A stretch of 33,610 bases of DNA from Thermodesulfobacteriales bacterium (GCA_026988575.1 JALSKZ010000075.1:1-33610), one strand, 5' to 3'; counted from the first letter of the stretch, positions 7,777 through 15,551 are shown. Numbers and translations: made by a program. Notes: generated by a model not told the origin, from the letters alone.

Positions 7777-10452
7777 ATGTCTATTGACCAAGAGTTTTTA
7801 TTGCCTAATACCGACCTTTTTTCAGATTGGTTGCGATTTTTGGACCAGTTGCCTCTTGGTCTCTTAGTATCTAATAACAGCTTTAATATAGTTTTGGTAA
7901 ACCGCATAGCCGCGTCTCTATTGCGCAAGAGCGAGAAAGAAATTTGTGGACAAAAGTGTTTTCGTATTCTCCACGGGAAAGATTCCCCACCAGACTTCTG
8001 CCCTCGTAGGCAGCTGCTTTCTTCTGACGGTTTAAAAGAGGCCACCTACCTCATCCATGAGGGTGGGAAAAAGATCAGGGAAAGGCTTTTCCCTCTGAAA
8101 GATAAAAAGGGAGAGATTTTAGGATACATCCATCTCCTAGAAGTTAAAGAAAAATCCCCTCTAGAAGCAACCCTAGCCACCTCTTTTCCCACTCTCTTTA
8201 CCACACATAAAGGACACCAAATAAGCTTCCCAGGGGGTAATCCGGCGCAAAAAGGGCAAACTTGTTACGAGGCCTTATATGGCCGACAAGGCCCCTGTAA
8301 AAATTGTCCTCATCAAAGTGGCCAACCCAAATATCAGATGCTTAAAAATCCGCAAAATGGTCGCTGGTATTACATAATCGAAAACGTTTCCTCCACTGGA
8401 GATACCAGTACAGGTTTTACCCTGGACATTACTTTACTCAAGGAAAAAGAGGAAGAAATCCAAAAAAGAGAAACCATATTACGAATTCTGAACGAAATAA
8501 GCGATTTATTCCTCAAAAAGGGCCAATGGGAGTCTCTGGCCCCCAAACTGGAAGAATTTTTGAAGTTTATTGCCGCTCAAAGGCTTTACATCCTTGAAGA
8601 AGACGAGACAAAGGGGCTTTTGAACCCAGGCTTAATAGTACCTCCCAAAGCCCCTCCACCTTCTAAAGTCTCCAAAACCCAATGGGAAAGCCTCCCCTGG
8701 GTACGGGACAACATACATCTAGTTGAACCTACTAAAGAAAATTTTTTGCCCCAAAGGGGTTTGATTACTCCTAATTGCTGGCTTTTTTGGCATCCCTTTC
8801 CTTCTGGGGGCGTTTTAGGGGTGGAATTTGCGAAAAAACCGCCTGATTTTATACAGGAAGCTTTGATAATGCTCTGCAACACCCTAGGCCATATTTGGGC
8901 AGCCTACCAAATGGCCCAAAAATTACGCAAAGAACACGAAAGAGTGCGCGTAATATTATCCAGTATGGCCGATGGAGTCATCGTTACCAACAACGACGGA
9001 TATATCGAAATGATGAACAAGGCGGCGGCCAAATTAACGGGCTGGGCCCCGACTTTTGCGCAGGGCAAACATATACACGAAGTACTACCGCTTCGTTTTC
9101 TACCCAACCAGCAACCTGAAGACTTGATTAGTGTTGTACATAAATTTGGCTCAAGTTATCAACCCTCTCAGGATTTCTTGTTTTATAGCCGCAACAATAC
9201 TAAACACCGGCTACATGTCTCTGCTGCCCCCATAAAAGATAGGGCCTCCAACGAATTAATAGGGGTGGTAGTGGTATTTAGAGACCTTACGCGCTATTTT
9301 TCCCTGGGCGAAGAGAAATTTCGCCGTCAAAAATTACAGGCCCTAGAGGTAATGGCCGCTGGACTGGCCCACGACTTTAACAACCTACTCATGAACATCG
9401 CCTCCCATCTTTTTCTGGCCCGCAATAGTTCTGATCCAAAAAAAATTCAGCAGTCCCTCGAAAATATAGAAAAGATCTTGAAAAGGGCCCGAAACCTTAC
9501 GGAACGCCTCTTCCATTTTGCCCAAAGAGAGATCCCCTCCTCCAAGGCCTCTGACCTTAAACAAATAGTGACCGAGATAGTAGAGCTTATCTTGAGTGGT
9601 AGCAGTATAAAAGCCCGAATGGACCTGCCCGAAGATTTATGGCGGCCGTTAATAGACGAGACGCAACTGACCAGAGTAATTCAAAACCTCATCCTAAACG
9701 CCCAAGAAGCCATGGGAGAGACTGGGACCCTATGGATAAAGGCCCAGAATATAAAAATAGACGAATCTAGCCCCCTGCCCTTGAAGAAGGGGCATTATAT
9801 TCGCCTAGAAATAAAGGATAACGGACCAGGGATCCCAGCGCATCTCCTCCCCTATATATTTGACCCCTACTTTACCACCAAAGCAAAAGGTTCTGGTCTA
9901 GGCCTGGCTATAGTCTACGGCATAGTAAAAGATCATAATGGTCATATAGAAGTTTATTCTAAAGAAGGCAAAGGGACTTCTTTCGTTATATACTTGCCAG
10001 CCGAACAGGAATATTTATCAACCAAAGAACAACAAAATAAAGAGGATAATTTAAGAGACAAAACAAAACTTTCTGGCAACAAAATATTAGTTATAGATGA
10101 TGACTTTGACCTTTGTTCTTCTCTAAAGGAAATGCTTTCTATTGTAGGTTATAAAGTAGAAACCGCAGAAAAAGAGGAAATAGCTTTAAAAAAATACAAA
10201 GAGGCCCTTAAAAAAGGAGATAAGTTTAAAATAGTTATTTTAGATTTAATGTTATCTGGAACTACAGGATGGGAAATATTATCAAAGTTAAAAAGTATCG
10301 ACCCGAAAATAAAAATAATATTGACTAGCGGCTATTCTAAAACTTTATTAGATAATAAGATACCTAAAGATATAACCTTTTTAAGAAAACCATTTCTTAT
10401 GGAAGAGCTTTTGCAGGCAATAGAAAAGTATTTGGAAAAAGACGAACTATAG
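7777..10452 (+). CDS. Soluble hybrid sensor histidine kinase with PAS domains and a C-terminal receiver
   Basis: 891 residues without a membrane segment, so probably a cytoplasmic sensor. Order: a PAS-like domain (~15-125), a second Cys-motif segment (~145-225), a GAF-like region (~235-380), a further PAS (~388-508), HisKA with phospho-acceptor His532 (AAGLAHDFNNLL), HATPase (~620-742; N-box NLILNAQEAMGE, DNGPGIP, GSGLGLAIVYG) and a receiver (~768-888; DDD near 774-776, acceptor Asp823, Lys871). PAS1 has CFRILHGKDSPPDFCP (Cys61, Cys75) and the second segment CYEALYGRQGPCKNCP (Cys163, 174, 177), probably a redox or metal motif. The receiver and its linker (from ~10020) are visibly more AT-rich than the rest. 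No separate response regulator adjoins. The ATG has only a weak SD. Confidence 0.88.
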   Translation: MSIDQEFLLPNTDLFSDWLRFLDQLPLGLLVSNNSFNIVLVNRIAASLLRKSEKEICGQKCFRILHGKDSPPDFCPRRQLLSSDGLKEATYLIHEGGKKIRERLFPLKDKKGEILGYIHLLEVKEKSPLEATLATSFPTLFTTHKGHQISFPGGNPAQKGQTCYEALYGRQGPCKNCPHQSGQPKYQMLKNPQNGRWYYIIENVSSTGDTSTGFTLDITLLKEKEEEIQKRETILRILNEISDLFLKKGQWESLAPKLEEFLKFIAAQRLYILEEDETKGLLNPGLIVPPKAPPPSKVSKTQWESLPWVRDNIHLVEPTKENFLPQRGLITPNCWLFWHPFPSGGVLGVEFAKKPPDFIQEALIMLCNTLGHIWAAYQMAQKLRKEHERVRVILSSMADGVIVTNNDGYIEMMNKAAAKLTGWAPTFAQGKHIHEVLPLRFLPNQQPEDLISVVHKFGSSYQPSQDFLFYSRNNTKHRLHVSAAPIKDRASNELIGVVVVFRDLTRYFSLGEEKFRRQKLQALEVMAAGLAHDFNNLLMNIASHLFLARNSSDPKKIQQSLENIEKILKRARNLTERLFHFAQREIPSSKASDLKQIVTEIVELILSGSSIKARMDLPEDLWRPLIDETQLTRVIQNLILNAQEAMGETGTLWIKAQNIKIDESSPLPLKKGHYIRLEIKDNGPGIPAHLLPYIFDPYFTTKAKGSGLGLAIVYGIVKDHNGHIEVYSKEGKGTSFVIYLPAEQEYLSTKEQQNKEDNLRDKTKLSGNKILVIDDDFDLCSSLKEMLSIVGYKVETAEKEEIALKKYKEALKKGDKFKIVILDLMLSGTTGWEILSKLKSIDPKIKIILTSGYSKTLLDNKIPKDITFLRKPFLMEELLQAIEKYLEKDEL

Positions 10453-10457
10453 AGAGA

Positions 10458-12248
10458 TTAATCTTGCCAATTTGGACGGTGGATAGCAAGAGCCAAATAT
10501 CTATTATTTTCTTGGAAAATTAGTCTCTTTTGGACCATATCACGTAGAAAATTTTTTAATTCATCTTCTTTAAGGCCGGTAAATTTGTTTTTTATTTCCG
10601 AAAAATTTCTTATATCCGTCAGGAATAGATAAACTTTACGTCCCATGCCAGTAAGACGATGATGTAATACTTTGTCCTCGGGTAGGACTTGACGAATCAA
10701 AATAAACCTACCCCCATCACGATAGGCCAAAAGAGGCCCTTTAGTTTTTGAAAGGGCTAGGTAACGTTTCTGCCAGCGTAAAACCTTTTCTCTTACCGGA
10801 CGCCACAATCTTCTCTGGAACACCCGATCACCGCGATAAGACCAAGCCAAAGGGACAAGGCCTTTAAATACCTCCTTAGGGAATAATATCCGGTAGTGCG
10901 GATGCGGATAAATCGCCTTTAACCCAAAAGATTTGTAATCTCTAAAGACCGGGCTCCCGTAGCCTAACCAAAAAGAAACGGTAGTAAGAGGTCTAAAGGG
11001 AAAAACAAAATCCAAATTAACCAGAGATTCTTCCATTTCTTCCCGCGTAGACAGAGGAAACTCTAAAATAAGATTCCCTTCTAACAAGAGACCTGCTTCC
11101 TCACAATGCCGCATGGCCGCCACGTTATCCATAGCAGTTGTACCCTTGTTAAGGCGTTTTAATAAAGAAGTACTCAGGGCCTCGATGCCAATTTGTACCC
11201 AGTGCAGGCCCCCCTGGCGCATAAGATGATAGTGTTTCCGTTGATATACAGCCCTCAATTCCGCAAAAAAACGGTAATCTAGGCCGTCTTGAGCCAGCGC
11301 AGAAAAAAGATTGAGCGCACCCTGGGCAGGTAGACAATTATCCATAAAAGAAAAGTCCAAAAGCCCGGCCTGGGCATGTGCCCTTATCTCTTTAAGGACC
11401 TTTTCCAAGGGCTTTTGACGATAACCCCGCCACTGAAGGTTTAAATTACAAAAGCGGCACTTAAACCACCAGCAACCACGAGATGTTTCCAAGGGAACCA
11501 GCGGGAAAAATCTCTTCTCCCCAGGCAGCGAAAGCACTTCTTTAAGATAATCTTCATAAATAGGCGAAGGAATTTCCGAAGCCGAAAGCTCTAAAAAGCC
11601 TTCCCCCTGAATCTGCCCGTTTTGGCGATAAAATAAGCCCCGCGAGGGTAAGGGTTCCCGGTTAACAAGATGTTTTAAAAGCCCTAAAAGGGGCCTTTCT
11701 CCCTCACCATTTATTACGTAATCTATCGTGGGAAAACATTGCAAAAGGGCCTTCCCCATTTCGTCTGCACAGCTCGAACCACCAAAGACTATGGGAAGCT
11801 CGGGAAAGTGTCTTTTAAGCCATCTTGCCCCCCAAAGGGAGGAACAAAGTTGATTTAAGCAGACCGAAAAGCCCACCGCTAGAAACTCTGACCAAGGCAG
11901 GGCCGAAAAATATTCCTCAAGGGTATTTTCCAAAACCGCTAAAGTTGTTTCAAAGTCGACGGCGAGGGATTTTTTGCGTGTCAGCCTGTTAAACAACGAG
12001 AGGATTTCCTTTTTGTGTTGAGGGAAAAGTAGGGCTGCAAAGAAAGATTCCGCCAACCAGGAAGTCTCGCTAAGCACGTGATATTGTTGGAAACCCAGCC
12101 TTTCAGCCACCCGCACATAAGGATGGAAAGTTCTGACCTCAAGTTCAGGCCACACATTCCTTAAATATCCTTTTAACACGCCCAACTGTACCGAAGGACG
12201 ATTAAAAAGAGGCCACGGCATGGAGACCAAGGCAAAAGCCTTTTTCAT
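10458..12248 (-). CDS. B12-binding radical SAM protein of the RiPP-maturation type
   Basis: 596 residues. An N-terminal region (MPWPLFNRPSVQLGVLKGYL, FHPYVRVAERLG) and a cobalamin-binding-like Rossmann region (~120-190: LAVGFSVCLNQLCSSLWGAR, LPIVFGGSSCADEMG, IDYVINGEGE) precede a radical SAM core with SRGCWWFKCRFCNLN (Cys259, 264, 267). A winged-helix-like C-terminus follows (~535-590, ending NNRYLALAIHR). The overall motif order matches the radical SAM C-methyltransferases that act on ribosomal peptides (rSAM_ocin/TIGR03975 type, from memory). The first two cluster Cys are spaced C-x4-C rather than C-x3-C, or the longer spacing I recall for that family. Likely reaction: radical methylation or a related change on an unknown, possibly peptide, substrate. 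Convergent with the kinase, 5 nt apart. A 34-residue ORF lies upstream. Confidence 0.8.
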   Translation of the reverse strand: MKKAFALVSMPWPLFNRPSVQLGVLKGYLRNVWPELEVRTFHPYVRVAERLGFQQYHVLSETSWLAESFFAALLFPQHKKEILSLFNRLTRKKSLAVDFETTLAVLENTLEEYFSALPWSEFLAVGFSVCLNQLCSSLWGARWLKRHFPELPIVFGGSSCADEMGKALLQCFPTIDYVINGEGERPLLGLLKHLVNREPLPSRGLFYRQNGQIQGEGFLELSASEIPSPIYEDYLKEVLSLPGEKRFFPLVPLETSRGCWWFKCRFCNLNLQWRGYRQKPLEKVLKEIRAHAQAGLLDFSFMDNCLPAQGALNLFSALAQDGLDYRFFAELRAVYQRKHYHLMRQGGLHWVQIGIEALSTSLLKRLNKGTTAMDNVAAMRHCEEAGLLLEGNLILEFPLSTREEMEESLVNLDFVFPFRPLTTVSFWLGYGSPVFRDYKSFGLKAIYPHPHYRILFPKEVFKGLVPLAWSYRGDRVFQRRLWRPVREKVLRWQKRYLALSKTKGPLLAYRDGGRFILIRQVLPEDKVLHHRLTGMGRKVYLFLTDIRNFSEIKNKFTGLKEDELKNFLRDMVQKRLIFQENNRYLALAIHRPNWQD

Positions 12249-12308
12249 AGTCTCAATTTAACACTATAGGAGTAAAAAAACAGCAAATTAGTTACCGTTT
12301 AATTTGTC

Positions 12309-12413
12309 TTAGGGCAATAGGTCACCACCAAACAGGCCAAAGCCCTCTGCGTTTTTTTCGTAATATTTCGCCATGGCTACACACACGGCCTCAGAGGAAT
12401 AGAATTGTTTCAA
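12309..12413 (-). CDS. Possible 34-residue peptide (candidate precursor for the adjacent radical SAM enzyme)
   Basis: A short ORF 60 nt upstream of, and co-directional with, the radical SAM gene. It starts at TTG (12413-12411), about 7 nt after an AGG in a CCTAGGTC context, and ends at TAA. The N-terminal half is MKQFYSSEAVCVAMAKYY; the C-terminal half is EKNAEGFGLFGGDLLP, rich in Gly and Phe. An internal ATG would give 21 residues. An in-frame stop lies directly before the TTG, so it cannot extend. Third-position choices (GCC, GGC, CTG, GAG) look like those of neighbouring genes. It resembles no precursor family I know. The competing view is that this is untranslated leader; the same DNA has short palindromes (AATTG-AAA-CAATT over the start). 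Confidence 0.35.
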   Translation of the reverse strand: MKQFYSSEAVCVAMAKYYEKNAEGFGLFGGDLLP

Positions 12414-12522
12414 TTATTGACCTAGGTATCCAGTTTGTGTTTAAATTTGAAAAGAGATATTTTCAGACTCCTATTCCAAGAAAGACCATGCTTTTTTGGC
12501 CCCTAAAGAGGAGGGCTATTTA

Positions 12523-13611
12523 TTGGTTAGAGAGGCCAACATAAAAAGCAAGGCCCTAAACCATCCCAAGTCTCTCAAACGGGAGATAATAGAAAGTATT
12601 CCTGGGCTTTTATTAATTGTCGCGGTAGCCATTACAGCTTATGTAGTTGCGCCTTATCTCCGCCAGTACCCTCTATTTCGCACTTATCTTGAGCTCAAAG
12701 ATTTTATCTTGGCCATTCTCTTTGGCATTTTTATCAAAAACACCCTTGGGGTGCCGGCTATTTTTCATCCTGGTTTGCGTTTCTCCACTATTCTTACCAA
12801 AACGGGCATCGTAGTAATGGGTGCTAAATATTCCCTAAGTGGGCTTATCAAAGTCGGAGGGCCAGCCCTAATCTACATCGCTTTTTTCCTCTTTGGGTCG
12901 GCCCTATTTTTGATGTGGGTAGGAAAAAAGGCCCGGGTTCCCACTCCCTTAGCCGCTTGTTTATCGGCTGGGCTTTCGGTATGTGGCGTTTCCGCTACTA
13001 TAGCCATTGCCCCAGCAGTACGCGCCCGCAATCGCGATATGGCTTACTCCATCGCGGTTGTCCTCATGTTTGGCTTGTTGGCCCTATTAGTTTTTCCTGT
13101 CCTTGGGAGATTGCTTCATCTAAGTGATCTCCAGTACGGGGCCTTTTGTGGAGTGGGGATCGTCAATTCGGCCCAAGTCCTGGCCGCCGGATTTGCTTAC
13201 AGTGAAGAGGCCGGTCTGGTAGCCGGTATTTACAATATCGGACGGGTAGTCTTTTTGCCCTTTGTAGTATTGATGCTTGCCATTATAGCCGCCAGCCAAG
13301 AAACCCCTGAGGGAAAAGAAGGCCTTAAAATAAATAAGTGGCAGATAATCATAGATAAGTTCCCCATCTTTGTCTTGGGATTCCTCTTCGTGGTCCTGCT
13401 GAACACCTTTGGTTTCCTAAACAAGGAAGAAATCCACCAGGCCAAGGTCTTCATGAATTGGGCCTTCCTCTTGGGATTTGCCAGCATTGGGCTTACAACC
13501 AGACTATCCGATCTAAAAGCTGCTGGACTTTCCGGTTTTCTGGTAGGGTTCGTGGTAGCTGGGCTTAAAGCCGCCTTAGCCCTGGGCGTTGTCCTCACTT
13601 TTTTGGATTAG
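12523..13611 (+). CDS. YeiH-family putative permease (putative sulfate exporter family)
   Basis: Polytopic membrane protein of 362 residues with about ten hydrophobic segments. Family signatures include LILAILFGIFIKN-like FILAILFGIFIKNTLG, ILTKTGIVVMGAKYSL, ACLSAGLSVCGVSATIAIAPAV and FCGVGIVNSAQVLAAGF. The family (UPF0324/YeiH) is annotated as putative sulfate exporters, but function is poorly tested. I chose the TTG at 12523 because GAGGAGGG (12508-12515) lies 7 nt before it; a TTG at 12496 in the same frame has no such site. The stop TAG overlaps the SD of a 28-residue ORF, and a Usp-like gene follows, so the three look like one operon. In a sulfur-metabolising organism, transport of a sulfur oxyanion is a reasonable guess. 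Confidence 0.82.
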   Translation: MVREANIKSKALNHPKSLKREIIESIPGLLLIVAVAITAYVVAPYLRQYPLFRTYLELKDFILAILFGIFIKNTLGVPAIFHPGLRFSTILTKTGIVVMGAKYSLSGLIKVGGPALIYIAFFLFGSALFLMWVGKKARVPTPLAACLSAGLSVCGVSATIAIAPAVRARNRDMAYSIAVVLMFGLLALLVFPVLGRLLHLSDLQYGAFCGVGIVNSAQVLAAGFAYSEEAGLVAGIYNIGRVVFLPFVVLMLAIIAASQETPEGKEGLKINKWQIIIDKFPIFVLGFLFVVLLNTFGFLNKEEIHQAKVFMNWAFLLGFASIGLTTRLSDLKAAGLSGFLVGFVVAGLKAALALGVVLTFLD

Positions 13612-13620
13612 GAGGTAATC

Positions 13621-13707
13621 ATGGCCCTTTCCAAATCTCGCAAACAGGATATCGTGGTCATAATTATGGGGATAGCTCTGGTACTATTAGCCAAGTTGCT
13701 CCACTAG
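13621..13707 (+). CDS. 28-residue single-span membrane peptide
   Basis: ATG preceded by TTAGGAGGTAATC, an excellent SD 5 nt away that directly follows the permease stop. The peptide starts MALSKSRKQD, basic and soluble, followed by a hydrophobic span, IVVIIMGIALVLLAKLL, and His before TAG. The shape is a typical single-TM small protein with a positive, probably cytoplasmic N-terminus. Its position between the YeiH-like permease and the Usp-like gene, with near-zero spacing (2 nt to the next start), suggests an accessory subunit or regulator of the permease. Too short for standard gene callers. No homologue known to me. Confidence 0.7.
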   Translation: MALSKSRKQDIVVIIMGIALVLLAKLLH

Positions 13708-13709
13708 CC

Positions 13710-14135
13710 TTGTTTAGTAGAGTCCTTTTTGGGGTGTCCGAACCCCTGAGAAAGCGTAATTTAGAGTTGACCATTAACCTGGTCAAAAAGACTGGAGCCT
13801 CTCTTTTAGTCCTCTTAGTAATCGATGATTATTTTTGTCATTATGGCGAAGTAGATCCCCTCGCCTCCCCACAAAGTAGAGAAGATTTTGTGACCTATGT
13901 ATTGGAAGAAGGCCTTAAGGAAGCCCAAAAAAGGCAAGCCGCTCTGAAAAGACAACTCTCCCAGGCCGACCTCTCTTACCGTATCTATTTAAAACAAGGC
14001 TCCTTGCTAAAAGTCCTTTTGGAAACAGCCCGTTTAGAGAGAGTAGATCTGATTGTCTTAGAAGGCACTACCCTAAGCCGCAGGGCCTACAGAAAACTTC
14101 TTCGTGAAGCTCCTACTAGCCTTTTGTTTCTTTAA
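13710..14135 (+). CDS. Universal stress protein (UspA)-like protein
   Basis: A 141-residue single Usp-type alpha/beta domain: an N-terminal strand (FSRVLFGVSEP), a helix with LELTINLVKKTGASLLVLLVIDD, and C-terminal VLLETARLERVDLIVLEGTTLSRRAYRKLLREAPTSLLFL, which matches the usual end of Usp domains. The ATP-binding G-x2-G-x9-G-[ST] motif is not clear here, so it may belong to the non-nucleotide-binding type. It starts at TTG, 2 nt after the small membrane ORF stop, and probably relies on translational coupling. Likely regulatory partner of the upstream permease, as Usp domains often accompany transporters; that is inference. Confidence 0.7.
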   Translation: MFSRVLFGVSEPLRKRNLELTINLVKKTGASLLVLLVIDDYFCHYGEVDPLASPQSREDFVTYVLEEGLKEAQKRQAALKRQLSQADLSYRIYLKQGSLLKVLLETARLERVDLIVLEGTTLSRRAYRKLLREAPTSLLFL

Positions 14136-14199
14136 AAAGCTGGCGCCTTTACAGTATTTTACGCCGACAAAATGTCATAGAAGAAAAAATGGTTCGCTA

Positions 14200-14221
14200 T
14201 TCGCATAAATATTTATGCGAA
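14200..14221. promoter_or_regulatory. Perfect 22-bp palindrome
   Basis: TTCGCATAAAT followed at once by its exact reverse complement, with no spacer. Too symmetric for chance in this length. As RNA it would lack a loop, so it is more likely a dimeric protein-binding site or part of a mobile element than a terminator. Both flanking genes point toward it, so it is not in a usual promoter position. Confidence 0.5.
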
Positions 14222-14300
14222 GGTCCAGGTTACTTTAGTAAGTAGAACTTTGATTAAGAAAAAAGTCAATTAATTAATAGAAACTTGGGTCTCATTATTT

Positions 14301-14430
14301 GAGACTTTTGCAAAACACCTTTTCTTAAGGCCCGTTTCAGGATCCGTTCCTATTTTTCGAAACGAAAAATAGGAACGGATCCTTTGCGGTTGTGCTTGCA
14401 ATATAGATCTTAGCAATTTTGCAAAGGTCT
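14301..14430. mobile_element. MITE-like palindromic element
   Basis: The ends form terminal inverted repeats: AGACTTTTGCAAAA at 14302-14315 and its complement, reading AGACCTTTGCAAAA, at 14417-14430 (13 of 14 match). At the centre, 21-bp arms (14339-14359 and 14363-14383, beginning AGGATCCGTTCC) match perfectly around an AAA loop. Centre of hairpin and centre of termini nearly coincide. There is no transposase. TTT flanks both sides, which is too short to call a target duplication. The termini recall those of some IS families, which I cannot name with confidence. Confidence 0.6.
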
Positions 14431-14543
14431 TTTAGCTTGTTTAGTATAATTGGTAGGCCTATTTTGTTACATTCTATTTAAGAAAAATTAAACTTTTTGA
14501 GAATTTGCGGGATGGGGCACTCGTCATGAGCGTATTCAAAATG

Positions 14544-15551
14544 TTATTTGTTTTGGTTTTCTAGTATAAGTTCTCTTATAGCTAACGATATAGATACAGG
14601 TTTAGAAAATTCTTGAGAAACTTCGTAGCCTATATAGTTTAGCCACGTAAGTAATAAATCTAGATTTTTAAGATCAATATTTTCGATTTCTGCACTTATT
14701 TCTATCTGGTCTTCGATATTAATGGTTATTTTAACGGTTTTTTGATCAATTTTCACCTTAAATTTGACTTTGCTCTTGTTCAAAAGCGTTTTTAATATAT
14801 ATTCGCTGATGTTTCCCGTATATTCTTTTTGGTCTTCTAAGATCAATATTATAGATTGTTCTTCTGGTCTTTTTTTAGTAATTTTCTCAATAGTAAATTT
14901 TATATCTTTAAGGATTTTATTTGTCTGGTAGCGAAGTTTGTTTTGTAAGACTTCTACAGTAGGTAAAATATAGGATGAGTTGTCTTCAAAAGATTCCAAA
15001 AATTCGGTAGGGGGGAGGCGTCTTTTAGACGTGGGGTAAGAAATAATTTCTTGGAGTTGCGTGAGGACCTCTGGGGAAACCTTTATCTGACGAAACTCTT
15101 TTAACCCAGCTTCTTTTATGGCTTCACGCCAGAAGGCATCACGCTGAAAATCACGGCTGCCGTAGTCGTACTCGTAATATACTGCTTTTATACCGGCCGA
15201 GGCAATGAGTTTAAGACACACATAGCAAGGAGCTAAGGTGCAGTAAAGGTCGGCCCCTTCTACGGAGATGCCAAAGCGAGCTGCTTGGGCGATGGCGTTG
15301 GCCTCAGCGTGGGTGGCTCGACAAAAATTATATTTATCTATATCAGGAATGCCCTTTTCGCGCCGAAAACAGTAGCCAGGACCTTTGTCTATACAATGCC
15401 AGGCCCCAGGCATGGGGCCGTTATAGCCCGTGGCCAGAATGCGTTTGTCGCGTACTATTACTGCTCCTGAGGGGCGCGAATTGCAACCGGAACGTAGGGC
15501 AACCATCTTGGCCAAGAGCATAAAATATTCGTGCCACGGGGCCCTTTTCAT
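14544..15551 (-). CDS. dCMP deaminase-family protein with an extra C-terminal domain
   Basis: 335 residues. Residues 1-160 form a zinc cytidine/deoxycytidylate deaminase domain: HAE motif (His81, Glu83) and PCYVC (Cys109, Cys112), plus the extra Cys/His region (C23, HC at 52-53, C61, C77) typical of dCMP deaminases and ComEB. It would make dUMP for thymidylate synthesis. Residues ~172-335 are a second domain I do not recognise, rich in Lys, Ile and Glu with probable beta strands ([19 protein letters not shown]). Its DNA is strikingly AT-rich compared with the deaminase half. The usual family length is about 150-180 residues, so the tail roughly doubles it. The start overlaps the glyA stop (ATGA), implying coupling. 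Confidence 0.85.
   Translation of the reverse strand: MKRAPWHEYFMLLAKMVALRSGCNSRPSGAVIVRDKRILATGYNGPMPGAWHCIDKGPGYCFRREKGIPDIDKYNFCRATHAEANAIAQAARFGISVEGADLYCTLAPCYVCLKLIASAGIKAVYYEYDYGSRDFQRDAFWREAIKEAGLKEFRQIKVSPEVLTQLQEIISYPTSKRRLPPTEFLESFEDNSSYILPTVEVLQNKLRYQTNKILKDIKFTIEKITKKRPEEQSIILILEDQKEYTGNISEYILKTLLNKSKVKFKVKIDQKTVKITINIEDQIEISAEIENIDLKNLDLLLTWLNYIGYEVSQEFSKPVSISLAIRELILENQNK

Larger units (their letters stand above)
14136..14543. other. 408-nt gene-free region with palindromes
   Basis: No ORF here looks coding. The region is AT-rich and contains a perfect 22-bp palindrome (14200-14221) and a MITE-like element (14301-14430), both listed separately. GTCTC-ATTATTT-GAGAC at 14290-14305 joins the left flank to the element's end. 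Downstream, CTC-GTCAT-GAG (14519-14530) lies just past the 3' end of the deaminase gene. It separates the Usp gene from the convergent deaminase gene, so it probably also holds their transcript ends. Confidence 0.7.

Noticed and set aside
12300-12360. AGGGCAA ... AAAGCCCT blocks on the plus strand followed by a T-run, recalling a c-di-GMP riboswitch or an attenuator
   Set aside because: The other conserved riboswitch blocks are missing and the 5-bp stem is separated from the T-run by CTGCG.
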